Positions 11,244 through 18,613 of a stretch of DNA of 64,000 bases are shown in pieces. Origin of the DNA: Leptothrix cholodnii SP-6 (GTDB lineage Bacteria; Pseudomonadota; Gammaproteobacteria; Burkholderiales; Burkholderiaceae_C); contig NC_010524.1 of the NCBI RefSeq assembly GCF_000019785.1, positions 2,771,001-2,835,000 of the forward strand, read 5' to 3'. Within the stretch, counting starts at the first letter, position 1; the number at the start of each line of letters is the position of its first letter. A model generated the notes under the pieces. That model made no database searches. It was not told the origin of the DNA and saw only the letters and a program-made list of their open reading frames with translations. The position numbers and the translations under genes are program-made.

Positions 11244-12080
11244 ATGACGCCGCAAAACTATGTGCAGGAGAAAGCCGCTGGCAGCGGCTCGAGCTTCTAT
11301 TACGCCTTCCTGTTCCTGCCGCCGCCACGGCGCGCCGCGATCACCGCGTTCTACGCCTTCTGCCGCGAGATCGACGATGTCGTCGACGAGGTCAGCGACC
11401 CCGGCGTGGCCGCCACCAAGCTCGCCTGGTGGCGCCAGGAAGTGGCCCGCGCCTTTGCCGGCACGCCGCAGCACCCGGCGATGCAGGCGCTGATGCCGCA
11501 CGTGGCCGACTACGACATCCGCGCCGAACACCTGCTGGCCGTGATCGACGGCTGCGAGATGGACCTGCAGCAAAGCCGCTACCTCGACTACACCGGCCTG
11601 CAGCGCTACTGCCACCTGGTGGCCGGCGTGGTCGGCGAGGTGGCGTCGGGCATCTTCGGGCGCACCGAGGCGGCCACCGTCGGCTACGCGCACCAGCTCG
11701 GGCTGGCGTTCCAGCTCACCAACATCATCCGCGACGTCGGTGACGACGCACGGCGCGGGCGCATCTACCTGCCGGTCAACGAGCTCAAGCAGTTCGACGT
11801 CAAGGCGCAGGAGATCCTGAACCGCACGTACAACGAGCGCTTCACGGCACTGATGCGCTTCCAGGCCGAGCGCGCCCACCGCTGCTACGACGAGGCCCTG
11901 GCGCTGCTGCCCGAGTGCGACCGCGCCACCCAGAAACCCGGCCTGATGATGGCCAACATCTACCGCACGCTGCTGCGCGAGATCGAGGCCGGCGGCTTCC
12001 AGGTGCTGCACCAGCGCATCTCGCTGACGCCGGTGCGCAAGCTCTGGATCGCGATGCAGACCAACTGGCGTGGCCGCTGA
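11244..12080 (+). CDS. hpnD: Presqualene diphosphate synthase HpnD
   Basis: HpnD condenses two farnesyl diphosphates into presqualene diphosphate, the first step toward squalene and hopanoids. The 278 residues contain the paired magnesium-binding motifs DDVVDE (44-49) and DVGDD (164-168) followed by ARRGRIYLP. The FYYAFLFLPP and AFYAFCREID segments are typical of squalene/phytoene synthases. The ATG at 11244 is the first plausible start of the conserved region. Its last 11 bases overlap the start of hpnE, consistent with translational coupling. Confidence 0.95.
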   Translation: MTPQNYVQEKAAGSGSSFYYAFLFLPPPRRAAITAFYAFCREIDDVVDEVSDPGVAATKLAWWRQEVARAFAGTPQHPAMQALMPHVADYDIRAEHLLAVIDGCEMDLQQSRYLDYTGLQRYCHLVAGVVGEVASGIFGRTEAATVGYAHQLGLAFQLTNIIRDVGDDARRGRIYLPVNELKQFDVKAQEILNRTYNERFTALMRFQAERAHRCYDEALALLPECDRATQKPGLMMANIYRTLLREIEAGGFQVLHQRISLTPVRKLWIAMQTNWRGR

Positions 12081-13368
12081 CGAACCCGTCCGGCGCCGCA
12101 TCGCGGTGATCGGCGGCGGCTGGGCCGGCCTGGCCGCAGCGGCCGAAGCCACGGCGCGAGGCCATGAGGTCACGCTGTTCGAGATGGCACCACGGCTCGG
12201 CGGCCGGGCCCGCAGCCTGGCTGCAGCCGAGCCCGGCGCCACACCGCTCGACAACGGCCAGCACATCCTGATCGGCGCCTACACCGCCACGCTCGCGCTG
12301 ATGCGCAGCGTCGGCGTCGACCCTGACGCCGTGCTGCTGCGCATGCCGCTGACCTTGGTCGATGCCGACGGCCGCGGCCTGCGGCTCGGCCGCGGCCCGG
12401 TGCCGATCGCCTTCACGCGCGCGGTCTGGGCGATGGCGCACTGGCGCTGGCGCGAGCGGCTGGCGCTGTCGAACGCGGCGCTGGGCTGGCTGCTGCGCGG
12501 CTTCCGTTGCGATCCGACGTGGACGGTCGCGCGACTGACCGCGACGCTGCCCGAGCGCGTGCGCCACGAGTTCGTCGACCCGCTGTGCGTCGCCGCCCTG
12601 AACACGCCTGCGGACGCGGCCAGCGCGACGGTCTTCCTGCGCGTGCTGCACGACGCGCTCTTCGCCGGCCCGGGATCGAGCGACCTGCTGGTACCACGCC
12701 GTCCGCTGGCGGAGCTGCTGCCCGAGCCGGCGCAAGCCTGGTTGATCGGGCACGGCGTGAAAGTCCACACCGCGCGGCGCGTGCAGCACCTGCAACGCTC
12801 GGCCGACGGCTGGACGGTCGATGGCGAGGCCTTCGACCGCGTCGTGCTGGCCTGCAGCGCCAGCGAGGCGGCGCGCCTGACCGCCGATGTCGCGCCGGCC
12901 TGGTCCGCGCTCGCCGCCGCCTTCGGCTACGAGCCGATCGTGACGGTCTACCTCCACGCCCCGGGCGCCCGGCTGGTCGCGCCGATGGTGGCGCTGGCCG
13001 AGGGGCCACAGGCGCCGGCGCAGTTCGCTTTCGACCACGGCGCGCTGGGCGCTGCGGCGGGCGTGTTCGCCTTGGTCGTCAGCGGGGCGGCGCCGTGGGT
13101 GGCGCGCGGGCTCGAGGCCACGTGTGCGGCGGCGCTGGCGCAGGCGCAGACGGTGCTGCGAGGGGTCGATGCCCGCGGGATCGCGGTGATGAAGGTCGTC
13201 GCCGAGAAGCGGGCGACGTTTCGGTGCGTGCCCGGGCTGGATCGGCCGGGTGCGTCCATCGCCGAGGGGCTGGTGGCGGCGGGGGACTATGTCGACGGGC
13301 CGTATCCGGCGACGCTGGAGGGTGCGGTGCGCAGCGGGGTGGCGGCGGCGGTGGGTGGGTTGGGCTGA
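12070..13368 (+). CDS. hpnE: Hydroxysqualene dehydroxylase HpnE (FAD-dependent)
   Basis: HpnE is the FAD enzyme that reduces hydroxysqualene to squalene and closes the HpnCDE pathway. The 432 residues open with a dinucleotide-binding fold AVIGGGWAGLAAAAEA and the amine-oxidase/desaturase continuation FEMAPRLGGRAR. The C-terminal FAD contact region reads GLVAAGDYVDGPYPATLEGA. A GTG start at 12070 overlaps hpnD by 11 bp, and no ATG exists before the FAD motif. No squalene-hopene cyclase gene lies in the window, so the product's fate (hopanoids) is inferred from the family. Confidence 0.95.
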   Translation: MAADEPVRRRIAVIGGGWAGLAAAAEATARGHEVTLFEMAPRLGGRARSLAAAEPGATPLDNGQHILIGAYTATLALMRSVGVDPDAVLLRMPLTLVDADGRGLRLGRGPVPIAFTRAVWAMAHWRWRERLALSNAALGWLLRGFRCDPTWTVARLTATLPERVRHEFVDPLCVAALNTPADAASATVFLRVLHDALFAGPGSSDLLVPRRPLAELLPEPAQAWLIGHGVKVHTARRVQHLQRSADGWTVDGEAFDRVVLACSASEAARLTADVAPAWSALAAAFGYEPIVTVYLHAPGARLVAPMVALAEGPQAPAQFAFDHGALGAAAGVFALVVSGAAPWVARGLEATCAAALAQAQTVLRGVDARGIAVMKVVAEKRATFRCVPGLDRPGASIAEGLVAAGDYVDGPYPATLEGAVRSGVAAAVGGLG

Positions 13369-13403
13369 ATCCGGCTTCGAACTCGCATGCCACGGCCGGC
13401 GCG

Positions 13404-13520
13404 CGGGCGGGTGACTGGGGCCCGCGGGCTCCGGCCCACGCTCGCGGGATGAGACCGAGCGTCGAGAGGCGGTCGAACCGCGAATGGGTCCTGCGCCCGC
13501 GGGCCCCAGCCACCCACCCG
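13404..13520 (+). repeat. Structured inverted-repeat element, copy 1
   Basis: This 117-bp element has an outer stem 13404-13428/13496-13520 (about 25 pairs, two mismatches). Inside are a conserved stem-loop ACGCTCG/CGAGCGT (13438-13462, 11-base loop CGGGATGAGAC) and a second hairpin GCGGT-CGA-ACCGC (13469-13481), followed by the conserved tract CCGCGAATGGG (13478-13488). The 33 bp at 13429-13461 recur perfectly, inverted, at 13650-13682. The fold is a three-way junction. It lies downstream of hpnE, and I found no coding evidence in it. Confidence 0.85.
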
Positions 13521-13572
13521 AGTCACACCGAGCTTTGCTGTCGAGGGAGTCAACAGACCCGCACGGATTGCC

Positions 13573-13586
13573 GCACCGCGCGGTGC
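13573..13586. repeat. 14-bp perfect palindrome between the two repeat copies
   Basis: GCACCGCGCGGTGC is fully self-complementary and sits in the 70-bp spacer between the two structured elements, just before copy 2. Its role is unknown and chance is possible in such GC-rich DNA. Confidence 0.4.
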
Positions 13587-13589
13587 ATC

Positions 13590-13707
13590 GCAGGGCGGCG
13601 GGGCTGGCTGCGGTCGCAGGCCCCATTCGCGGCCCGTCCGCTGATCCTGCGCTCGGTCTCATCCCGCGAGCGTGGGCCGGAGACCGCAGCCAGCCCCGCC
13701 GCCCTGC
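13590..13707 (-). repeat. Structured inverted-repeat element, copy 2 (inverted orientation)
   Basis: This copy has the same architecture as copy 1, read on the minus strand. A perfect 26-bp outer stem 13590-13615/13682-13707 encloses the conserved stem-loop (13650-13672), a second hairpin GCGG-CCCGT-CCGC (13629-13641) and the CCGCGAATGGG-like tract (13615-13632, reverse strand). The outer stem sequence differs completely from copy 1 yet is fully paired. The second inner hairpin also differs while staying paired. This is the covariation expected when the fold, not the stem sequence, is conserved. Confidence 0.85.
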
Positions 13708-13752
13708 CGCCCGGTCCAGGCAAGCGGCTGCAGCGTCATCACCCACCAGACA

Positions 13753-13779
13753 CAAAAAAGCCGACCCCAAGGCCGGCTT
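13753..13779 (-). terminator. Rho-independent terminator of sodB
   Basis: On the minus strand the stem AAGCCGGCC/GGTCGGCTT (nine pairs, one G-T) with loop TTGG is followed by a T-run, 48 bp past the sodB stop. This is a classic intrinsic terminator. Confidence 0.9.
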
Positions 13780-13827
13780 CGATCACCCCTCCGAGCCGTC
13801 CAAGGACGACCCGAAGAAATCAGTCCA

Positions 13828-14409
13828 TCACGCGAAGTTGGCTTCCGCGAACGACCAGTTCACCAGGTTGTTCAGGAAGGCCTCGACGAACTTAGGACGC
13901 GCATTGCGATAGTCGATGTAGTAGGCGTGTTCCCACACGTCGATCGTCAGCAGCGCCTTGTCGGCGGTGGTCAGCGGGGTGCCGGCGGCGCCGGTGTTGA
14001 CGATGTCGACCGAGCCGTCGGCCTTCTTCACCAGCCAGGTCCAGCCCGAACCGAAGTTGCCCACGGCGCTCTTGGTGAAGGCTTCCTTGAAGGCGGCGTA
14101 GCTGCCCCACTTGGCATCGATGGCCGCGGCCAGCGCACCGGTCGGCGCGGCGCCGCCGGCGGGCTTCATGCAGTTCCAGAAGAAGGTGTGGTTCCAGACC
14201 TGGGCGGCGTTGTTGTAGACCGGGCCGCTGGCCTTCTTGACGATCTCTTCGAGCGCCAGACCGGCGAACTCGGTGCCGCCGATCAGGTTGTTCAGGTTGG
14301 TGACGTAGGCCTGATGGTGCTTGCCGTGGTGGTATTCGAAGGTTTCCTTCGAGATGAACGGCGCCAGGGCGTCGATCGCGTAAGGCAGGGCGGGCAGCGT
14401 GTGTTCCAT
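13828..14409 (-). CDS. sodB: Superoxide dismutase, Fe/Mn family (SodB-type)
   Basis: This cytoplasmic enzyme dismutates superoxide to hydrogen peroxide and oxygen. At 193 residues it matches iron superoxide dismutases in length. The four metal ligands are present: His27 ([12 protein letters not shown]), His74 (WNHTFFWN), Asp157 and His161 ([11 protein letters not shown]). The GGAAPTGAL and NFGSGWTWL segments favour the iron-type subgroup, but metal choice cannot be proven from sequence. A terminator follows and a promoter with a dyad precedes it, so it is probably monocistronic. Confidence 0.96.
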   Translation of the reverse strand: MEHTLPALPYAIDALAPFISKETFEYHHGKHHQAYVTNLNNLIGGTEFAGLALEEIVKKASGPVYNNAAQVWNHTFFWNCMKPAGGAAPTGALAAAIDAKWGSYAAFKEAFTKSAVGNFGSGWTWLVKKADGSVDIVNTGAAGTPLTTADKALLTIDVWEHAYYIDYRNARPKFVEAFLNNLVNWSFAEANFA

Positions 14410-14466
14410 GATCGGATCCCTCGTCGGTGGCGTGATTGCTGCGATGCAGCGGGTTGAATGCGGCGC

Positions 14467-14498
14467 ATTGTAGGCAAGCGATCGCGGACGTGCTTGCC
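14467..14498 (-). promoter_or_regulatory. Candidate sodB promoter with an inverted repeat
   Basis: The minus strand carries TACAAT (14467-14472), a good -10 about 58 bp before the sodB ATG. Directly upstream, GGCAAGC (14473-14479) and GCTTGCC (14492-14498) form a perfect 7-bp inverted repeat with a 12-bp spacer covering the spacer and -35 region. It could be an operator for an unknown regulator. No strong -35 hexamer is visible. Confidence 0.45.
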
Positions 14499-14560
14499 AC
14501 CGGAAACCGCCGTCAAACCGGGTCGGACGGCGTCACTTCCGGCCCGTGCGCCGGGGTGGA

Positions 14561-15859
14561 TCAGCGCCTGGCCATGGCGGGCAGAACGGCCTCGACGACG
14601 CTGTCGACGCGGCCGTCCTGCAGCACCGCGCTCAGGCGCTGGCCGGGCTGCAGCGCGCGCACGCTCGTCACCGGCTGGCCGCTCGCGTCGTTGAGCCAGG
14701 CGTAGCCGCGCCGCAGCACCTGGCCCGGGTCGAGTGCGGCGTGCCGGGCAGCCAGCACCGCCAGCGTCTGCTCGCGCGACTGCAGCGCCCGTGCGCCAGC
14801 GTCCTGCAAGCGGGACTGCAGCCGTTCGAGCCGGTGCTGCTGGCCCTGCAGCCAGACCGGTGCGGCGCGGGCGTGGCGTTGTTCGAGCAGCGCCAGCCGC
14901 TGCAGATGGCCGCGCAATGCGTCGGCCGGGCGCGCCAGGCGCTGGGCGATGCGGTCCAGGCGCTGGGCGTCGCGGTCAAGCCGGTGGTGCACCCGCTGAC
15001 TCAGCCAGCGCGCCTGCTGGGCGAGCGCCTGCAGGCAGTCGGCGCGTGCCGGCGCCGCCAGCTCGGCGGCGGCGGTCGGCGTGGGGGCGCGCAGGTCGGC
15101 GGCGAAATCGGCCAGCGTGAAGTCGGTTTCGTGGCCGACGCCGCAGATCACCGGCAGCGGCGATGCCGCGATCGCACGCACCACCTGCTCGTCGTTGAAG
15201 GCCCAGAGGTCTTCGAGCGAGCCGCCGCCGCGGCAGACCAGCAGCGTCTGCACCTCGGCGCGCTGGCCGGCCAGACGGATCGCCTCGACCAGCTGCGCCG
15301 GCGCGTCCGCGCCCTGCACGCTCGCCGGATAGATCACCAGCCGGACCTGCGGCGCACGCCGTTGCAGCGCGCTGGCCACGTCGCGCAAAGCCGCCGCGGC
15401 GAGCGAGGTGACGACGCCGATGGCCGCCGGATACGGCTCGATCGGGCGCTTGCGCGACGGCTCGAACAGACCCTCGCCTTCGAGCCGGGCCTTGAGCCGC
15501 AGGAACTGCTCCATCAGCGCGCCGGCACCGGCCGGGCGCATGGCCTCGACGATCAGCTGCAGCTCGCCGCGCGGCTCGTAGACCGCCAGCCGGCCGCGCA
15601 GCTCGACCTGCTGGCCGTCACGCGGCGTGAAGTCGAGCATCGAGGCGGCGCGGCGGAACATCGCGCAGCGCAGGCCGGCGCTGCCGTCGACCGACCGCAG
15701 GTTGAAGTAGCAGTGCCCGCTGGCCGCGCGGGTCACGCCGGCGAGCTCGCCGCGCACCGCCACCGCGCCGAAGCGCGCCTGCAGCGCATCGCCGACGGCC
15801 TGCACCAGCGCGGCCACGTCCCAGACCATCGGCTGGGCGCGGTTCTCAGGCAAGGCCAT
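14561..15859 (-). CDS. xseA: Exodeoxyribonuclease VII large subunit
   Basis: XseA is the catalytic large subunit of exonuclease VII, which degrades single-stranded DNA with the small subunit XseB (not in this window). The 432 residues show an N-terminal OB-fold (VRGELAGVTRAASGHCYFNL) and the nuclease domain with IGVVTS, CRGGGSLEDLWAFNDE and GVGHETDFTLADFAAD. A long helical segment precedes the C-terminal RRGYAWLND motif. The ATG at 15859 is chosen because GGGAGGT stands just before it. The frame could open 17 codons earlier but without such a site. Its upstream side faces exbB across a 413-bp gap. Confidence 0.95.
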   Translation of the reverse strand: MALPENRAQPMVWDVAALVQAVGDALQARFGAVAVRGELAGVTRAASGHCYFNLRSVDGSAGLRCAMFRRAASMLDFTPRDGQQVELRGRLAVYEPRGELQLIVEAMRPAGAGALMEQFLRLKARLEGEGLFEPSRKRPIEPYPAAIGVVTSLAAAALRDVASALQRRAPQVRLVIYPASVQGADAPAQLVEAIRLAGQRAEVQTLLVCRGGGSLEDLWAFNDEQVVRAIAASPLPVICGVGHETDFTLADFAADLRAPTPTAAAELAAPARADCLQALAQQARWLSQRVHHRLDRDAQRLDRIAQRLARPADALRGHLQRLALLEQRHARAAPVWLQGQQHRLERLQSRLQDAGARALQSREQTLAVLAARHAALDPGQVLRRGYAWLNDASGQPVTSVRALQPGQRLSAVLQDGRVDSVVEAVLPAMARR

Positions 15860-15906
15860 CACCGACCTCCCGATCGCGTGGAAACCCTTTATCCATCGAC
15901 CCCGTG

Positions 15907-16130
15907 TCATCCACAGCCGCGCCGATGGCTGTCAGGGCGGCCCTTTCGCTGTCACGAGCCTTTAACATACGTGTAAGTCATTGATTTATAAAGATATTTC
16001 CGTGAGCAAAAAAGCAGCAATCCACTGAAACCCTCGTTCTGACGGGACCTTGCGTGCGTCCGTACCGGGTTGCCCACAAAGTTATCCACAGAAAATGGGG
16101 ATGAATCGGGTTCTTCGGGCCTGTGGATGA
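15907..16130. other. Gene-free stretch with DnaA-box-like 9-mers and an AT-rich island
   Basis: The 413 bp between xseA and exbB (15860-16272) hold no supported gene. They contain an exact consensus DnaA box TTATCCACA (16082-16090), two one-mismatch boxes TCATCCACA (15907-15915 plus strand, 16122-16130 minus strand) and a weaker TTGCCCACA (16070-16078). An unusually AT-rich segment (about 15961-16020) lies between them. Promoters for xseA (minus) and exbB (plus) must also lie here. TTGCTG with TATCTT 18 bp away on the minus strand is one weak candidate. This is not expected to be oriC, because dnaA/dnaN/gyrB are absent. Confidence 0.5.
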
Positions 16131-16229
16131 CGTCGACACGGCGCCTGCGCCGATGCCTGCCCGGCGCCCTGCGCCGCCGCCGAAAACCGCCGCCGCGCCA
16201 GCAGCCATAATCGCGTCCGCTGTCTTCAG

Positions 16230-16251
16230 GCACCCTGTCGCGAGGGTGCCA
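16230..16251 (+). promoter_or_regulatory. Hairpin in the leader of exbB
   Basis: GGCACCCT-GTCGCG-AGGGTGCC is a perfect 8-bp stem with a 6-base loop, ending 21 bp before the TTG start and upstream of the GGGGGA ribosome-binding site. It has no T-run, so it may affect translation or mRNA stability rather than termination. Confidence 0.45.
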
Positions 16252-16272
16252 GCCTGAGCCCGGGGGATCTCT

Positions 16273-16893
16273 TTGTTTTCGATCATACAAGCCGCTGGAT
16301 GGCCGATCTGGCCCTTGATTCTGTGCTCCATCGCCGCGCTGGCGCTGATCATCGAGCGCCTCGCCAACCTGCGTGAAGTCAAGGTGGCACCGCCCAAGCT
16401 GCTCGACGAAGTGCTGGGCCTGACACGCAGCGGCCTGCCGTCCGACGACGTGCTGCGCAAGCTGGCCGACAACTCGGTGCTCGGCTCGGTGCTCGCCGCC
16501 GGCATCCGCAGCGCGACGCCTTCGCGCGGCACCAACGAGGCGCAGCTGCGCAAGGCCTTCGAGTCGGCCGGCCGCGCCGCCGTGCACAAGCTCGAGCGCT
16601 ACCTCAACGCGCTGGGCACCATCGCGTCGGCGGCGCCGCTGCTGGGCCTGCTCGGCACGGTGGTGGGCATGATCGAGATCTTCGGCGCGCAGAGCCCGAC
16701 CTCGGGCAGCAACCCGGAAATGCTCGCCCACGGCATCTCGGTGGCGCTCTACAACACCGCCTTCGGCCTGATCATCGCGATCCCGTCGCTGATGTTCTAC
16801 CGCTACTTCCGCGGCCGGGTCGACGCCTTCGTGCTCGATCTCGAACTGGCCGCCGAGCGCCTGCTGCCGCACCTGCTGCGCCACGGATCATGA
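16273..16893 (+). CDS. exbB: MotA/TolQ/ExbB proton channel family protein
   Basis: This is an inner-membrane subunit of a proton-driven energy-transduction complex (ExbB-ExbD or TolQ-TolR type). The 206 residues show an N-terminal membrane helix (PIWPLILCSIAALALIIERL) and two more at about 118-140 and 160-178. The family signature APLLGLLGTVVGMIEIF is clear. Translation appears to start at a TTG at 16273 behind GGGGGA. The last four bases overlap the ExbD gene (ATGA). No tonB or tolA is adjacent, so the partner is unknown. The lpxK-kdsB-adk context is a common betaproteobacterial arrangement. Confidence 0.92.
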   Translation: MFSIIQAAGWPIWPLILCSIAALALIIERLANLREVKVAPPKLLDEVLGLTRSGLPSDDVLRKLADNSVLGSVLAAGIRSATPSRGTNEAQLRKAFESAGRAAVHKLERYLNALGTIASAAPLLGLLGTVVGMIEIFGAQSPTSGSNPEMLAHGISVALYNTAFGLIIAIPSLMFYRYFRGRVDAFVLDLELAAERLLPHLLRHGS

Positions 16894-17315
16894 ACTTCCG
16901 CCCCCGCCGCCCCGAAGAGCCGGAGATCAACCTGATCCCCTTCATCGACGTGCTGCTGGTCGTGCTGATCTTCCTGATGCTGTCGACCACCTACTCGCGC
17001 TTCACCGAGCTGAAGGTCACGCTGCCGGTGGCCGACGCCAACCAGCTCGACAACCCGCCGCGCGAGATCCTGGTGGCGGTCTCGGCCGAGGGCCGTTACA
17101 GCGTCAACCGCCAACTGGTCGGCCAGCCGGGCGTCGAAGGCCTGACGGCGGCGCTCAGCAACGCCGCGCAGGGTGACTTCAAGCGCCCGCTGATCATCTC
17201 GGCCGATGCCATGGCAGCCCACCAGAGCGTGATCAACGTCATGGACGCGGCCCGCCGGGTCGGCTTGAGCCAGCTCACGTTCGCGGCGCAGAACAGCCGC
17301 AGCCCGGCCCGTTGA
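16890..17315 (+). CDS. exbD: Biopolymer transporter ExbD/TolR family protein
   Basis: ExbD pairs with ExbB to use proton motive force. The 141 residues have the canonical N-terminus MNFRPRRPEEPEINLIPFIDVLLVVLIF (given here in two parts: a cytoplasmic MNFRPRRPEEPEIN and the helix LIPFIDVLLVVLIF), where the single helix carries the essential Asp. A periplasmic domain of about 90 residues follows. The start overlaps exbB by four bases, and the stop overlaps the TTG start of lpxK, so the three are translationally coupled. Confidence 0.93.
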   Translation: MNFRPRRPEEPEINLIPFIDVLLVVLIFLMLSTTYSRFTELKVTLPVADANQLDNPPREILVAVSAEGRYSVNRQLVGQPGVEGLTAALSNAAQGDFKRPLIISADAMAAHQSVINVMDAARRVGLSQLTFAAQNSRSPAR

Positions 17316-18358
17316 GCGGCACGGCGGACCGGCTGGCCGCGCGCATCGAACGCGCCTGGCAGGACGGCGGCGCGCTGCAATGGGCGCTGCGCCCGCTGGC
17401 GCTGCTGATGCGGGGCGCGGTGACGGCGCGGCGCGCGCTCTATCGCTGCGGGGCGTGGCGCACCGAGCGCCTGGGCGTGCCGGTGATCGTGGTCGGCAAC
17501 CGGGTGGCGGGCGGTGCGGGCAAGACGCCGACCACGCTCGCCATCGTGGCCGCGCTGCAGCAGGCGGGCCGACAGCCCGGCATCGTCTCGCGCGGCCACG
17601 GCAGCCGCGAGCGGGAGGCCCGCCCGGTGTCGGCGGACTCGACCGCGCAGTCGGTCGGCGACGAACCGCTGCTGATGCAGCGCCGCGCCCAGGTGCCGGT
17701 GTGGGTCGGGCGCGACCGGGTGGCCGCCGGACGGGCGCTGCTGGCCGCGCACCCGCAGGTCGACGTGCTGGTCTGCGACGACGGCCTGCAGCACCTGCGC
17801 CTGCGCCGCGATGTCGAGGTGATCGTGTTCGACGAACGTGGCGCCGGCAACGGCTGGCTGCTGCCGGCCGGCCCGCTGCGTGAACCGATCGACGCGCCGA
17901 CCGACGCCCGCCAGATCGTGCTCTACAACGCCGAACGGCCGAGCACCGCCCTGCCCGGCCATTGCGCGCGGCGCCGGCTGGCCGGGCTGGTCGAACTCGG
18001 CGCCTGGTGGCAAGGTGCCGACGCACGGGCAGAACTGCCGCCCGAACTGAAGCGGCAGCCGGTGCTGGCCAGTGCCGGCATCGGCCAGCCCGGGCGTTTC
18101 TTCGACAGCTTGCGCACCCTCGGCCTCGCGATCGAGCCTTGGCCGCTGCCGGATCACCACGGCTTCGACACCTTGCCCTGGCCGGCCCAGACGCGCGACG
18201 TGATCGTCACGGAGAAAGACGCCGTCAAGCTCCCCCTGCAACGCCTGCGTGCCGAACGGCCCGGTCTGCGGGTGTGGGTCGCGCCGCTGCTGTTCGATCT
18301 GCCCGAGACCTTTGTCAGCGAGTTGCTGGCCGCACTGCCGGCCCGCCGGCCCGATTGA
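17312..18358 (+). CDS. lpxK: Tetraacyldisaccharide 4'-kinase
   Basis: LpxK phosphorylates the 4' position of the lipid A disaccharide at the inner membrane, a late step of lipid A synthesis. The 348 residues contain an N-terminal membrane-associated helix and the Walker A GNRVAGGAGKTP (Lys71). Conserved SRGHGS and DDGLQHLRLRRD blocks follow. A TTG start at 17312 overlaps the exbD stop. Downstream are a Trm112-like gene and kdsB, which makes CMP-KDO for the next lipid A step, so the operon serves lipopolysaccharide core synthesis. Confidence 0.96.
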   Translation: MSGTADRLAARIERAWQDGGALQWALRPLALLMRGAVTARRALYRCGAWRTERLGVPVIVVGNRVAGGAGKTPTTLAIVAALQQAGRQPGIVSRGHGSREREARPVSADSTAQSVGDEPLLMQRRAQVPVWVGRDRVAAGRALLAAHPQVDVLVCDDGLQHLRLRRDVEVIVFDERGAGNGWLLPAGPLREPIDAPTDARQIVLYNAERPSTALPGHCARRRLAGLVELGAWWQGADARAELPPELKRQPVLASAGIGQPGRFFDSLRTLGLAIEPWPLPDHHGFDTLPWPAQTRDVIVTEKDAVKLPLQRLRAERPGLRVWVAPLLFDLPETFVSELLAALPARRPD

Positions 18359-18409
18359 ACAACCGCCGGCCTGCTGCGCCAGCCGCACGAGTCGCGCTAG
18401 GATCACCCA

Positions 18410-18613
18410 ATGGACACTCGACTGATGGATTTGCTGGTCTGCCCTCTGTGCAAGGGGCCGCTGGCCCACGACCACGCCACGCATGAACTGGTCTGCAAGG
18501 CCGACCGGCTGGCGTTTCCGATCCGTGACGGCATCGCCGTGATGCTCGAAAGCCAGGCTCGATCGATCGATCAACCCGCGGCCGAATCGGCACCCGCCGA
18601 CCTGTCGTCATGA
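18410..18613 (+). CDS. Trm112 family protein (YcaR-like small zinc-ribbon)
   Basis: This 67-residue protein carries a Cys pair CPLC (Cys11, Cys14) and a further Cys29 in [22 protein letters not shown], the usual Trm112/UPF0434 pattern. Bacterial members often sit between lpxK and kdsB, as here. Eukaryotic Trm112 activates methyltransferases, while the bacterial role is unclear. Its stop overlaps the kdsB ATG by four bases, indicating coupling. Confidence 0.93.
   Translation: MDTRLMDLLVCPLCKGPLAHDHATHELVCKADRLAFPIRDGIAVMLESQARSIDQPAAESAPADLSS

Noticed and set aside
13369..13827. Protein-coding genes in the hpnE-sodB gap
   Set aside because: Several open frames exist on both strands, but they run through the inverted repeats, carry repeated Pro/Ala/Arg-rich peptides from them and show no domain.
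15907..16130. Chromosomal replication origin
   Set aside because: The DnaA-like boxes are few and the usual oriC neighbours (dnaA, dnaN, gyrB, rpmH) are absent, so only a DnaA-binding cluster is proposed.
16000..16272. Fur box upstream of exbB
   Set aside because: The AT-rich tract was examined for a GATAAT-type repeat, but no convincing 19-bp match was found.
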